From Progne subis subis (lineage: Eukaryota; Chordata; Aves; Passeriformes; Hirundinidae), in the NCBI GenBank assembly GCA_022316685.1, contig JAKJHU010000026.1:5270501-5334500 (forward strand): 64,000 nt of DNA, read 5' to 3'. The notes below the pieces were generated by a model that made no database searches, had not been told where the DNA came from, and worked only from the letters and a program-made list of their open reading frames with translations. The translations under genes and the position numbers were made by a program. This document shows positions 12,746 through 25,200 of this stretch, in pieces. The stretch's first letter is position 1, and each line of letters starts with the position of its first letter.

Positions 12746-14177
12746 CATATAAGCACATGTAAAAGTCCCCCCATTATACAAATTGGTATTCAATAGTTTC
12801 TCAGTGGGAGAACATACATTGGATTTCCCTGGGAGAACTTACATTGCTTAAATTTAGTTTTTATTCCTATTCAAAAAACCCGTTAAAAATATCAACTTTA
12901 CAACTTTACAAAACTTTATTATGGTCTCCTACCCTCCAAAATTTCTCATGTAGAAAGATCAGATTTAAATTTTGAAAAAAAGAAAGAACACTCCATAAGA
13001 CTGATGACAAATAACACAAAACATAAAAATGATTGTCATAAAATATCTTTCTGACATCCAAATTAAAATCTAATAATAAGTAAAGTAGCAAAAGCTGATT
13101 ACATTTTGATCCATTTCCTCTGAATATATGTTTACATATTATGCAATATTGTATTAGCACTACTTTTCAAAAAACTGTTCTTTCCTTTCTTTTGTATTTG
13201 TAACCAGAGGAAAATATTAAACTCTACATTTCCCATTTGAAATTGAAGTACCATCTGGCTTATTTTATTATTCTTCTACCTTTATCTTGTCGTGTTGCTC
13301 ACCTTGACCAAATATGGAGGAAAAAAACACCAAATATGGAGAAAAAGCAAGTTAAGCTCAACATGTGAGTGGATGTACACAGATACAAGGCCTGGTCCTG
13401 GAACCTCCCCCTTATACAACTAATTTTAATGATGTCAGAAAGAATATATGGGCTCAGGGGTAAGAGAAGAAGGGAGAAAACAATTTTGCAAACTGTCTAA
13501 AGGAAAGATAAAAACTGTAATTTTAGTTCTGTAGGGGTCACTGAAAGGGTTACTGGAATCTTAGCTGCAATCACAAGCCAACTACAGAGACATAGTAAGA
13601 CTCATATTCTCACAGATTCAAAATGAGGAAATAATTAGTAAGTAAAAGAAAAGGAAAAAATATGATGGCTGAAAAACAGACAATTTCAGCAATGCTAATT
13701 ATCATAACTTTTCTGTCATGATATAAAAATTTCATTAAATACATGGATAAAACAAAACTCTGGCTGATGGACTTGTAAAATAATTTCCTTGCATTATATG
13801 TGTAGCAGTAAACAGAGACAAAATAATAATAGCACCCTAAGACCTCCAGAAAGGTCAAAGGCTGTTAAAACTCAACAACACAAGGAGAAAAAATTGTACT
13901 GTTTTCTGGTTTTACTCTTGTATGTTAAAGAAGATGGACTGCAGCATTGAAAACTTGTTTTAGTATGTGTTATGGGGGTTTTTTCTTGGTCTAGCCTGGA
14001 AGAGAAAAGAATAAGTTGAATATCATTCTAGTAATTAATTAAAATCCAGCTTATTTTGGCACTTCTGGAAGCTGGAACCGCATCTAACTATACTACAGTT
14101 ACAAACTGTAACTGTATAAAATCAGCTCCTGGCTAGGCAGGACATTACTTAAAGTGGTCCTCATTATATATGACTAT
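12746..14177. other. AT-rich single-copy DNA, no gene seen
   Basis: Contains a 22-bp-spaced duplication of CACCAAATATGGAG-like sequence near 13308-13345 and a short perfect hairpin at 14094-14116. No gene or recognised element. Confidence 0.6.
14094..14116. repeat. Perfect 10-bp hairpin
   Basis: Arms TACAGTTACA and TGTAACTGTA pair perfectly across a three-base AAC loop. No T run or gene follows, so it is not a terminator-like structure with a clear role. Confidence 0.8.
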
Positions 14178-14314
14178 CAAAAACCCAAAACAAACAAAAC
14201 AAAACAAAACAAAACAAACAAACAAACAAAAAACCACAAACAACCAACCCAAACAAACAAACAAACAAAAAAAACCCCACAAAACACAAAACAACAAGAA
14301 CAACAACAACAAAA
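14178..14314. repeat. A/C-rich (CAAA)n tract
   Basis: About 137 bp of plus-strand A and C, with long CAAAA and CAAA runs followed by (CAA)n. The G content is almost zero. Confidence 0.95.
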
Positions 14315-14397
14315 CTGGCTAAATACAGTGGACCAACTGAGAGAATGTAAGAGTAAACTCTGAAGTACTTTGCTGTGTTTTGACAATCAGGAAAGAA

Positions 14398-14486
14398 ATA
14401 TATATATATATATGCTTTGCTGCTTTTTTGAATCAGGGTGAACTTATTTCAGCATGTATATGTGTAAATGTACACACACACACACA
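14398..14486. repeat. AT and CA dinucleotide microsatellites
   Basis: An alternating AT run at about 14398-14413 and a CA run at about 14471-14485, separated by 57 bp of ordinary sequence. Confidence 0.85.
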
Positions 14487-17400
14487 TAAATAACTCTGTT
14501 ATCATCTTTAAAAAGTAAATACAACTTCTCACAACTATTGTCTGTGTGCAGGCTTTTTCCTAGGCAAAAACACAAAAAGGCTGGATATCGTGGGGAGGTA
14601 ATCCAGACCAAGACATTTATTCTTTGCTATATTGTCTTTCAGTACCAAGAAGAATTTGATTCTGTCTTTCAACAGGGAAAATTCTCTCAATTTCTTCTTG
14701 ACCCATGAGATGAACATCATGGTCTATTTGCAACCTTTCTACATATTTATAACTTTTTCTCCATAGTGATATTCCATACATTTAATCAGGATATTGTATT
14801 TTAAATGGAGAGTAGTACATCAAAATTATTATTTTCCTATTTATGAGCTTTAAAATTTGTACACACATAAGCATGCATCAATGAAACAAGACGTTGCAAT
14901 CAAAAACTAAAAAAAAAATCCCAAACTCTATGAATACTTTTACAAATATTAAAATCCATAACTGCATGAATGTTGCCAATGCTACATTCATCTACTAATG
15001 ATCAGCACATGAGACAGCTGGTAGGATTTCACAAGAAATATATCACTATGTTTTTCTTGGTAACTTATTTTTAATCATCCTTATATTTGAAGCAGGGGAC
15101 AGCATGGAAAATAATAAAGGCAACTGAGTGAAAGCTTGAAGGTAACTTAGAAACAAGCAATGGCTTGTTTTATGATTTTATATACTTTTAAAATCTTTTA
15201 AATTTCTTCTTATTGCTTTTATGTGCAACTTTCTCTTTTACATTTTCCTTTTTCCACTCCATGTCATGATAAAGCTACTCAATACTAGTATTATTTATAT
15301 GCAAAAAAGGAATAATCTTGATTGAAATAGAGATACCCTTCTTCCTTCTTAAGCAAATTTAGAGTAATACAGTAAAAAATTGAAACAATTCCTCAATGTT
15401 GTAAAGAAACAATAGCCTTGACAGTTAAAGACGTTAATGACATCTCGTGTGGCATCTATAATGACATCTTGTGACACTACCGTAATTATTTCAGTCATCA
15501 TTATATCCTATCAGCAACCACATTTACTATCGTTTTACTTCTCATTGATTTCTCATATATAGTTTTTTATATAGCAAGTGGCAAATATATTGGGACATTA
15601 AATTTTGAAAAAACTTGTATTCTTCTTCAAAGCAATTAGCTCCTATACAGTTTTATCTGATATTGCTGTATCTCTGATTTCTTTACATTTCAGACTATAC
15701 CTAAAATTTAAAATATAAACTTGAATCTCCTTTATAATAAAACATTGCACATTTGGCTAGAACAAGAATGTGCTACAGCAGGAAATTTGTTACTAATCTA
15801 ATACCATTATTAGGCTGATATTCTACTGCAGAGAGAAATTGTATAGACAGTAAAAAACTAGTATTAGAATCAGTAATTTAAGCCTAATGAAGCAACATTA
15901 GCACTTTTATGTTGTACTTTCTAATTAGGAAGTCTGTTAATGCAATTGGGGCATTTACTTAATTGCTGTGAACAATTATTTTCAAATTAAGCGTAGCAAT
16001 TAAATAGCATGATTAAACTCATGCTACAGGCTTTTTAGTAGAGATATGGTAAGTCTCTTGCCTGTTGTACTATGCACGGCAGTCAAAACTGTGAAAATCT
16101 CCTGATTAGCCAATGTAAATTAAGTTTGATGCCATTTCACCAAGAACATGAATGAATATGCAAAAAAGGGAAAAAAGACACCTCTGTCATGGAGTCCAAA
16201 TAACAGCCAGAAAAACTCTTGTAAAAACCAATTGCATTGGTGATATTTTCTCCTGATTTCTTCTGTACAAGGGAAGGTCAAGGAGACGAATGCAAATTTA
16301 TCACATTAGCTTGCATTCCATGTAGCAGGGATGATGAAATAAAATGCACTTTGCCATTAAGGCCACAGATAATGCTGAAAATCTTTTAAACCATCCCTCC
16401 TAGCACCTCACATAGGAATTTTTCTGGTGAACAAACTGAGATAATTGAGTAATCTGAATTACTTATACCAGTAATAGTAAGATTGCAAGGTGATATGTAT
16501 AACTTAAAAGGACACACACATTTCATTTTATAAAACACAGGACTTCATTCATCAATGCAGGACGTAGAGTTGTGTCTCACGTGAGATACAAATCCTGTAT
16601 CTCCTGTATGCTGCTGCTTTGATTCTAATGACAAAAATGCATTGAAACTTGGAAATGGGTGTTTTCAATATTCAGCAAACTAGTTAAGAACTTATTAAAA
16701 TATATATAATGTTTGCAGTATTAGAATCCCAGGGAGAAAGAAATATTAACAGCAAGACAAAAAACTGAGATAGTGGTCCCTTTCATCAAGTAAGATTTAG
16801 GTGCATTTCATTTTCTACTAATAGCGCACCAAATTTAAAAAAAAAAACAAAAAAAACCAAACAACAATCTATCCTCATGAAAACTTTGGAAAGTGATTGA
16901 AAATAACTGACTTCACAGCATTAGTTTTCAAGTATAAACAGATCCTAAAAGAATCCTAAATTTTATTTTATTGTAATCATTCAGCATGTGTTACCTACTA
17001 TTCCTAAGTACTTAAGAAAAAATATAAGAAGTTGAACATGATCTAAATATCAAGCATATTCTGAAATAGTTTGATCAAGGACTTAAAAATTGAAGATTGT
17101 AAGTTACTGAATGTGATGAGATGGTTCTAAAACATTTCAAAAAATTAAATGGAATTGAATAAGTTCGGCCTGTTTCTTCAATTAATTTTCCCATATCAGA
17201 GTCTCTTTTAACATGGCATGTTGTCTTGGATTCAGATATCACTCAGTATGAAATAAAATGTGAAAAGCAGGAAATAAAAAAATAAGATAAAGAGAATAAA
17301 ACAAAAAAGAGAAGAACATAAAATCACTTTCACATTAAAAAGAAAGCTGAGTAGTGGTTATATTTTGCTTACAATTTGAAAGTGTCTGTTTGGAGACATA

Positions 17401-17849
17401 AGATGTTCTTTTATTTCATTCCTTTGTAATAACAACAATCACCTTAACCACCTATCAATCAAAAATCTCAGGTTATTGGCAAAAGTTGCTTTTGTTCTTT
17501 TTTTTTTTCCTTTTTTTTATAAATCATATGAATAACACTAGGAGGTGGAGCACTATAATGATGTATCATTCATATATTATAAGCATTCTTGCAAGTAACT
17601 CATTACAAAAGTAAACACTTTTTTCAGGTTTGAAATGAACATGGGAAAGGAGGAACCTATGATTAAGTGCTATGAAAAAGTTGAAGAAGTTAATTATTAT
17701 TGGAAGACAAAAAGTTTACACAGTTTAATGCTCCAAATTGCCCGCCACCAAGGTAAACATCTTACATCAAAATCAGGATCTCTACAAACACTTTTGTCAT
17801 GTGAATTTATTTTATACATTTTTTCCCCTTCAGACTGATCATTATTTTT
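14487..17849. other. Single-copy AT-rich DNA, no gene seen
   Basis: No coding sequence or transposon recognised. The centre (15890-16340) is listed separately as a candidate conserved noncoding element. An A/C tract lies near 16838-16862 and a T-rich patch near 17500-17519. Confidence 0.6.
15890..16340. promoter_or_regulatory. Candidate conserved noncoding (enhancer-like) stretch
   Basis: An AT-rich but not low-complexity stretch packed with homeodomain-type cores (TAATTAG at 15922-15928, several AATTA/TTAAT cores at 15937-16000) and a perfect POU octamer ATGCAAAT at 16290-16297, with TATGCAAA nearby at about 16157. It has no simple repeats, no transposon similarity and no open frame. That texture is typical of vertebrate developmental enhancers, but I judge it from motif content alone; no alignment was possible. 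Confidence 0.3.
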
Positions 17850-18899
17850 CCTCTCCCAGCCAGCAGCCAGAGCCCCAAGGCCACCACAGCACTCTCTAAG
17901 CTCAGCCTGGGTTGGGGATTGACAGGAAGATGTGCTCAGATCCCAAAGACAAAAGCCAGGGTGTTTCAGGGGGTGCTTTTCCCACCACGGCACTCTGCAT
18001 CTGCTGAGCAGTGCTTTAGTCACAAAACCACCATGGTTAGTGTCAATAGACGTGTTGTAACATCCTGGCCACTTAAATGTACAGGGTAAACTGAGGCTCC
18101 TTTGCTCTGGCTAGGAACAGACAAAAGTTTTTCTGGCAAAACACAGTAAATCAAGGGACTTCAGCAAAAGACTTAGTACAACATAAAATACTTATCACAA
18201 CATTGACTTATCCCATTCAACTTGGCAAACTTAAGTTTTGTTTGCACCATTTGATGTTATATTCCATGAAAAGAGTGTTAGAGGAAGAAGAAAGGGAGAA
18301 ACACAAAAAGACAGGAAACATATAGAAAGACAAATAGCTATCACCTCCTGGGTTCCAGCGATAACAGATAGAAAATTCCAAGATGAAGGAAGGGTAAAGA
18401 ACAATGTGCTTGTCTCCTGGTGACCCTTCCTCTTCTCAGGCATCCAGTCTCTTGGACACTCAGGGGCTGGGTTAGAAACAGTGAGGGTGATGCTGAATTG
18501 ATTTTGGCTTTTTGCTTTTATACATTCCCTATATTCCTTACATATATACTTGTAGCTCTGTACCCCATTATTGTATTCATAGCTAACATTTTACCTACTC
18601 TATTAGACAGAAAGACAAAATAAATTCCCAGCAGCTCCAAGCCCAAGGGGTCCAAGATAAGGCTGGGAGCCGAGGTTGAAATCAGCCCTCTGAGACATTT
18701 TTCATAAACATAGTTCCTATCTAAGGGGGAAGTACAGGGGGAATTCAGAAAAGGTAGAACCAGGGATGAATTACCTCATCACTTATGTCTCTAACTGGGG
18801 ATTACTAGTTATGCTAATTTTCTAAACATATAAAAATTGTATCCACTTTATGTTATGTGTGCATCCTCAGCACTTTCTGTGCAGCAAGATGTGCACCAT

Positions 18900-18921
18900 A
18901 AGGATCCTTATAAGGATCCTT
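18900..18921. repeat. 22-bp perfect palindrome
   Basis: Two AAGGATCCTT units joined by TA give a sequence identical to its own reverse complement, with two BamHI-like GGATCC cores 12 bp apart. It can be read equally as a 12-bp tandem duplication. Confidence 0.85.
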
Positions 18922-19017
18922 TTTGTCACCTAAATGTGTCTGGCTCGTGAGTTTGGGACCAGTGAAAAGCCATCAAGGGGCAGTCTCCAGTGTGCCATGG
19001 TTGACAGATGCTGTGGG

Positions 19018-19078
19018 GCTCGGGGGCATGGGGGCCATGAGGGGCATGGGAGGGGCATGGGGACCATGGGGGGCAGGG
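19018..19078. repeat. GGGGCATG-like minisatellite
   Basis: About six irregular units of GGGGCATGG or GGGGACCATGG type in 60 bp, G-rich on the plus strand. The runs of three to six G could form a G-quadruplex. Confidence 0.75.
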
Positions 19079-19598
19079 ACTGTCCACCAAAAGCCAGGAC
19101 TGACCTGCCCTCTACCACACACACATGGGCATTCCAAAGTGTCTTGAAACATCAATCTTTCCATTCTCTGACACCTGTTATGTGGGACTGTGTTATCTCA
19201 CCAAGGCCACTGCCTTCCATGCTCTCTTGTCAGCCTTAACCCCTTGCCTGCCTCATCTTGCACAGCATAACAATTTTTCTCCTCTGAGACTCCAGTACAC
19301 CAATATCCACTTATAGAAACAGTAATTCTTGTCAAAAGACAGTCAAAGATGAACAAATATTCCAAATGGGTTTGGTTAGTATGTGGTAAAGCTTTAGATA
19401 AATGTAGCATAAATTTCCACAAACATGCTACTTAAATATATTTCCATAGAATATACCCTAATGGAAAACACACCAGTACAATTACCGATGTCACAAATAA
19501 AACAGTAAAACAGATATTACTATCTCTTCAGTATGGCTTTAATTAGACTACAGATTCAAAATAGAAGCAAGTCATGAATACCTTCAAAGTGAGATAAG

Positions 19599-19601
19599 AC
19601 A

Positions 19602-19637
<36 letters not shown>

Positions 19638-19642
19638 TATTA
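19599..19642. repeat. (ACAT)n then (AT)n microsatellite
   Basis: About eight ACAT tetranucleotide units run straight into a short alternating AT stretch. Confidence 0.95.
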
Positions 19643-20520
19643 AAGCCTAATTATATAAGCATTTTATCAATACATTTAAAAAATTACAATATACTTTATT
19701 GTCTGCTCTACTAGAGGATAACACAGTACAGTATTTACAATTACATAAAACCCCAGACTTTTTACAATATCTTCAGCCAGGGGTTTTGTTACCCTGTTGC
19801 CCTGTAGTACAGATTAGTGTCATTGATATTAACAGGCCACAAGATTTTTACTGACTTTGGAAGTCTCAGGAAGACTTGTCAGACTACCTCTGCCTGAAAT
19901 TTTCATCTGCCTGCACCTTTGTTTTGCTTGGCTTACCTGCAATAATCCTCTATCTAATTGACATGGGATAGCTATAGCTAATTTGTTTTGTTGATGTTTT
20001 CATTGTGTGATCATAGTTCTAGAGATGACTGTAGCAGGCAATTGTGTTACAATGAGATCTTTACAACTCAAATATAATGTTGCAGTATAGAGAAAAATAA
20101 GCCTGGTGTGAGAGCAGAGAGCAGGAGGTGTCCTCATATCAGAAGATCCGGGATGGAGCACGGGGGAATACAGACATGGGATGACAAGAGCTGGGACACA
20201 GGCTAGAGAGGAGACTTCTTTGCCACAAGCAAATTTCCACATACCTGTTAAAGACAGAGCCAGAAAAAATTGGTTTGGTTTTAGAAAGAACAAAGGGAAC
20301 TCATATCTAACAGCATCTAGCATCCACAAAAGGCAGCATATCTATTGAGATGTAGCATGGAGCTGCAGACTAATAAAAATAGGAAAGTTTACACAGCATG
20401 TTAGAAAAAACACATAGGAGCAGACACAGATGAACCTGAGGCATGAAAGAAAGAAGGAGTAAGGAAGAGGTAGAAAAAAAAGAGTATCAGAATTTTATTG
20501 TAAGAGAGGCGCTCTTCTCT
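19643..20520. other. No gene seen
   Basis: Mixed single-copy sequence. A 109-codon minus-strand frame (20000-20329) has no recognisable motif. It may include an unrecognised old repeat upstream of the CR1 piece that follows. Confidence 0.55.
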
Positions 20521-20695
20521 CTGATCCTCTCCCTGGTCCACCTCTGGACTCATTCCAAAAGGTCCATGTCTTTCTTGTACTGAGGACACTAAAGCTGGGT
20601 GCAGACTCCAGGTGGGGTCTCATGTGAGCTGAGTATAGAGGGAAAATCAGGTCCTTTGACTCCTTGACATATTAACCTCCTGTCATAAACTTGAT
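20521..20695 (-). mobile_element. CR1 LINE fragment, antisense
   Basis: The reverse complement matches the CR1 3' region where avian copies read, on this strand, CTTGTACTGAGG then GGGTGCAGACTCCAGGTGGG then GGTCTCATGTGAGC then GTATAGAGGG. Only about 175 bp survive and both ends are truncated. It is too short and degraded to place in a subfamily. Confidence 0.75.
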
Positions 20696-20778
20696 CTCGG
20701 ACTTCAACTAGCACTTAGCAATACAATCTTTCTGCATCTTCCAAGGATTGGTAACCTGTTCTTATGAAAAGTCTTTTC

Positions 20779-20853
20779 TTGTTTGTTTGTTTGTTTGTTT
20801 GGTTGGTTGGTGTTGGTTTTTTTTTTTTGTTTTTTTTTTGTTTTTTTTTTTTT
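20779..20853. repeat. (TTTG)n and T-rich tract
   Basis: TTTG units followed by TTGG and then long T runs broken by single G. It is the reverse-strand version of the A/C tracts found elsewhere in the window. Confidence 0.95.
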
Positions 20854-21336
20854 AAACTGGATTACTTCAAATTGTTTATGCTTCTGAAGAAAGCTAGTGA
20901 AGAAATGCCCCTCCAAATGGGGAGTAAGATATGAATAAAGCTGGTATAATCTGACCCATTTATTTCACTGATTCGTATGCTCTGATGCTTCAGAAATACA
21001 GAAATATGTATTAACTAAGAGTACAAAGGGAGAGGAATTGGAATTTATTTGCATCAAAGTTTTTCCTGCTGAAGTCATAAGAATGTATGTACCACAAAGG
21101 CGTTCCTAATGCAGGCAGACCTACATCTGAGGACCTGCAAGCACACTCTGTTGTTATAATGAGGAATTAATCTAAAGAAAATAAATGCATGTCAGGGAAT
21201 GTTGCAAATATAGTATTTTGAACATTAAAAGAACTTAAGGCAGACACCTTTTTGAGGTAATTATGCTGTGATCTAGGTCTGAATCACTAAATTTGTTTTT
21301 CTAATCTAAATTTTATATTTACTGCATTTGCCACTA

Positions 21337-21343
21337 CTTTTTC

Positions 21344-21417
<74 letters not shown>
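21337..21417. repeat. (TTTTC)n followed by T54
   Basis: About five TTTTC units run into 54 consecutive T residues (21364-21417), the longest homopolymer in the window. It could be the tail of a minus-strand retrocopy, but I recognise no element body to the right. Confidence 0.95.
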
Positions 21418-22227
21418 CCCTATTGCTTGAAATTAAGATCTAAGCTGAGGAGAAAAGGAATCATTGTAAACAGTGAATTGTCCCTACACAAAGCCCAGGA
21501 GTTTCTAGGTTTTGCAGCTATGTTTTTACCATAGCTCTCTATCTACTATGAAGAGGTAAGTCCTTGTAAGGTAATTTTCATAGATGCCTTTATTTAATAA
21601 AACCTCCCCAGTATTTAAGTATGTGGGGAAAAAAACCCCAGAGTTTGAAATGATAAAAGTATTCAAAGGTTTATCACACATCAAACACAGTGAGAAGAGG
21701 GATCTGAGAATTAGAAAAAAATCTTCCTAATTACACTCAGGGGCAAAAGACTTTGAATGCACAATATTCAAGAGAAATATATGAAACAAAAACTGAATTA
21801 TGCTTTCAAAAAGTCTTTTATGCACATGCCAGCCAAGTAAGGTATCATGACCTTAAAATAGGAAAAATATTAAATGAATAAAAACTGCTCTGACAAAAGG
21901 AGAACAATTTTACTGACAAGTATTAAATCAACTGCCTGAGCTGGCTACTCACTCCTTCAAATTAGCACAGCCTTTTAATTCTGCAATGAGCTAATAATTC
22001 TAATTTAACAAAGGAAATACCAGTTTATCCCTATCTGGTATTTTAACAACCTCCTTTTCTGTGTGTGCATATATATGTGAGTTAGAGGTTGTTAGTTTTT
22101 CATATAATGATCCTTATGCTCTGAAATTACAAAGTATACAAAAAAAGACCCAATTTCTATCAGAATGTTTTTTCCTTCAATATATAATCCAGAATATGTA
22201 TCTTCTAAACTTAACATTATTATTAAA

Positions 22228-22252
22228 AATATATATATATATATATATATAT
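22228..22252. repeat. (AT)n microsatellite
   Basis: About twelve alternating AT units. Confidence 0.95.
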
Positions 22253-25200
22253 TGTTAGCTTTGGAGTTAAATTCAACTCCAATAATTTTTTTGCCGCAAT
22301 TATTTCAGTAAGAGTGAAAAAAGAACTCCTAAGAGAGAAAGCATGTTTGACAACATGGTTTATCCCAGATAAAAATAATTGACCAGAGCAGCACAGACTA
22401 CACTTCAGGATCCCTCCTTTCCTTAAGATGATTAGCTTTTTTAGAGTTTTAAAAGCTGCATGTAGAAGCCAAACAATTCAGGAGAATCCTCACACAGAAG
22501 CTGCTACAATTAAAGGTTAATTAAAACACTGTATCTTTGAAAATACATATGTTACTTGAAAATTCTTTACAGAAAACTTGGACATAATTAATAGGTGCAT
22601 CACTTCTGTTCTATAATATACTCAATTACACAAGTCTTTAAAGCATTTGTGACAGCATGTTAAGCTTTGTAATATGAAAAAGAAGTGGTGGACTAAATAA
22701 AATTAATACCGGATTTTATATACTTGCACACATTAAAAAGAATATTTTTTTTAATAATGCACTTCTTAACGCTACGCAAATAGATTCTTTGCTCAATTCT
22801 CTTTGCATGATTAGTGGAAAAAAAAAATAAACACACAAATTTATTTTTGTATTATTTGTGGTTATCGGTTTTTTGTCTAAACCATTGTCTTGCAGATTTT
22901 GTAGCATTATATATTTATGTAAAGTACCAGGTGCCTAGACAAATCAGAAAATTGTTCTCACTACTGTCATACTTTGTGTCAAGAGAGCTATATTACATAG
23001 CAGATATGACTATTCTAATATTTATACCAGTGTCAATAACATAGATATTAAAATCTGTTTTGTTATCACAGATGAGAAGAAGTTACATTACAGACAGCAG
23101 ACAACAATGAAAATTTTGAAGCAATGAATGGCTCTGAAAAAAGGTCTTATTAGCTGTTAATTTTTAGAGTTAATTATGAAAGAATTATGACTTGCGACAA
23201 TCTTTTCATTAGACAGAAATGGTTTGTAGACACGGACAATATAACATGGAGGTTTTTATTTGTCCTCTTTGAGGAGTCCAGAGGGACAGTTAATAATTCA
23301 ACAGAGATGTTGCTTGTGTTTGTACAGCACCTAGAGCCTTTCAGAACCTTCTATTAAGCTAGAAGGGTTAACAAAAATTCAATTTAAGAAACCTTTTACA
23401 AAGGGAAGTAATAATAATTATAATAAAAATAAAGAATATGTGAAACAAATTCCAAATTACTGACTATTATGGAATAATCTAGAGTTAAATAAATTAAAAT
23501 ACGCAGTGAATAAGCAAAACCTACAGTTAAGATGGAAGGGCATTTTACTCCTCATGTGTGCACACTTATAATATATTTGATAGAAACAACAAATTGTGTA
23601 CATCTGGTAAAGTATTGGCCATTAGTTAACCCTTATAATAAAGTAAATGGCTCTAGAAAGGCTTAGGGAAAAAAAACAAAATTAAAAAAAAAAAAAAAAA
23701 TTAAGTCTCTTGTTAAGGGAATGAGGGGCAATGCTCTGTGAGTAATGATCAAGAGGTTTATTCCAAACTGGAGGAATTTAAGTGCATCTTAAGTTCATCT
23801 ATGATGAACTTAGAATATTCTACAAGACCCTTAACTGTTATTTTCTTTATTGAACTTGTTTTCTTAAAACACAGGAAAAAAGCTCACATGAATATGTTTG
23901 AATTAAAATATAAGAAAAAAATGTTCAAAGACATTATTTTTTTTTTTTTTTCTTTCCATAGACACCAATGCATTCTATATGGTGAACTCTGCTGTAAAGT
24001 TTAGAGATCTATAAGACACTGGTATGTATGGCATTTTACAAAAATGGTGTAACTAAGAGTCCTTCCATGCTATGGAATAGTCTGTCTCACATAAGCTGTA
24101 GGCAAAAATCAACAATTTTAAAAGAGAAAAGTTAGAGCATGAGAGTCTAAATGGCTGGGAGAGATGTGTAGTTTGAAGGAGAGATAAATTACTTCAATAT
24201 AAATATATTATGCTAATTTCTGTAACATGCAAAAAAATTATAGTGGAGTAAAATAAAGTTAAGAGGTAATTACTTCAGCAGAAATACCTTAAACCCAGCC
24301 TTAATAAGAAGTAAAAATGACACATAGAAAATGTAATATGGAGTGAATTCTAGTAAGATTAAAGTTGTATGGTTTAAGGTTACAGTGTTAAGAATATGGA
24401 GCTGGCTGCTGTATACAACTCTTCCTGCTCTGCATCATTATCTGGGTAAGCAAGACTGTCTCATCAACATGAGATCCTTCGTTATTCTTTCAACAATAAT
24501 TCTGCAAAATTTTAGTCAGTACCTACCTGAGACTACTACTTTAGCCACAACTTCATCTTGGTTCCTAGAAAATCATTAAATCTGGCATGGGCATGCATTC
24601 ATGTATCATTATCTCAACTCATCCCAGAGGATTATGATTATATATGGTTATCATTCTGTTGAGCGCCATCAAGCCTATAGAAAGACTGTAAGGAAGTTCA
24701 CTGTGGAGCTTGGAACATATCCTATCCTGCCATTTGTTTCTGTATTCAGACAATGTATCACAGAGGGTTGCTGCTGCTGAATGAGGTCCCAGAAGGCAGA
24801 GCACCTTACCAGCATCTCAAACTCTGTCAAGAGTTGTTACTGCCTGCTCAATTCTTCTGTGCCATTTAAGGACTTATGCGATCCAAAGACCATTGTTATT
24901 TTTTGCACTTATTGAGATCCCGTCTCTCTTTTATCCCAAATATACATATATATAAAAATGTTTTCTCCCTTACTTTATATTATCAATAAGTAAATCCTAA
25001 ATTTAAAAAAACAAAAAAAAAAATAACAGGACATAGGCATTTTCATCATACCAGGCATTCCTTATTGCAGCCTTTCTGATTGCTGGCCACTCTATTTTTC
25101 ACTGATGAATGATATTTACCTGAAATTTTGCACAGTATTTACATCTTATCCTAAGTCTGTAACTAATCTCTGGTTAAATTCATGCTTAGTGGTCTGGATT

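Larger units (their letters stand above)
17850..19340. other. Less AT-rich block of unknown origin, possibly a degraded retroviral LTR region
   Basis: Composition changes clearly from the flanks: more G and C, and fewer A and T runs. Inside are an AATAAA at about 18619, a TATA-like CATATAAAAA near 18828, a 22-bp palindrome at 18900-18921 and a GGGGCATG minisatellite at 19018-19078. Promoter-like and polyadenylation-like signals together suggest an old LTR or retroviral segment, but I find no clear TG...CA ends, target duplication or viral protein. A single-copy GC-richer island is the alternative. Confidence 0.3.

Noticed and set aside
17635..18023. Possible exons at the edge of the less AT-rich block
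   Set aside because: No domain, no consistent splice sites with open phase and no codon bias; the frames on the two strands compete.
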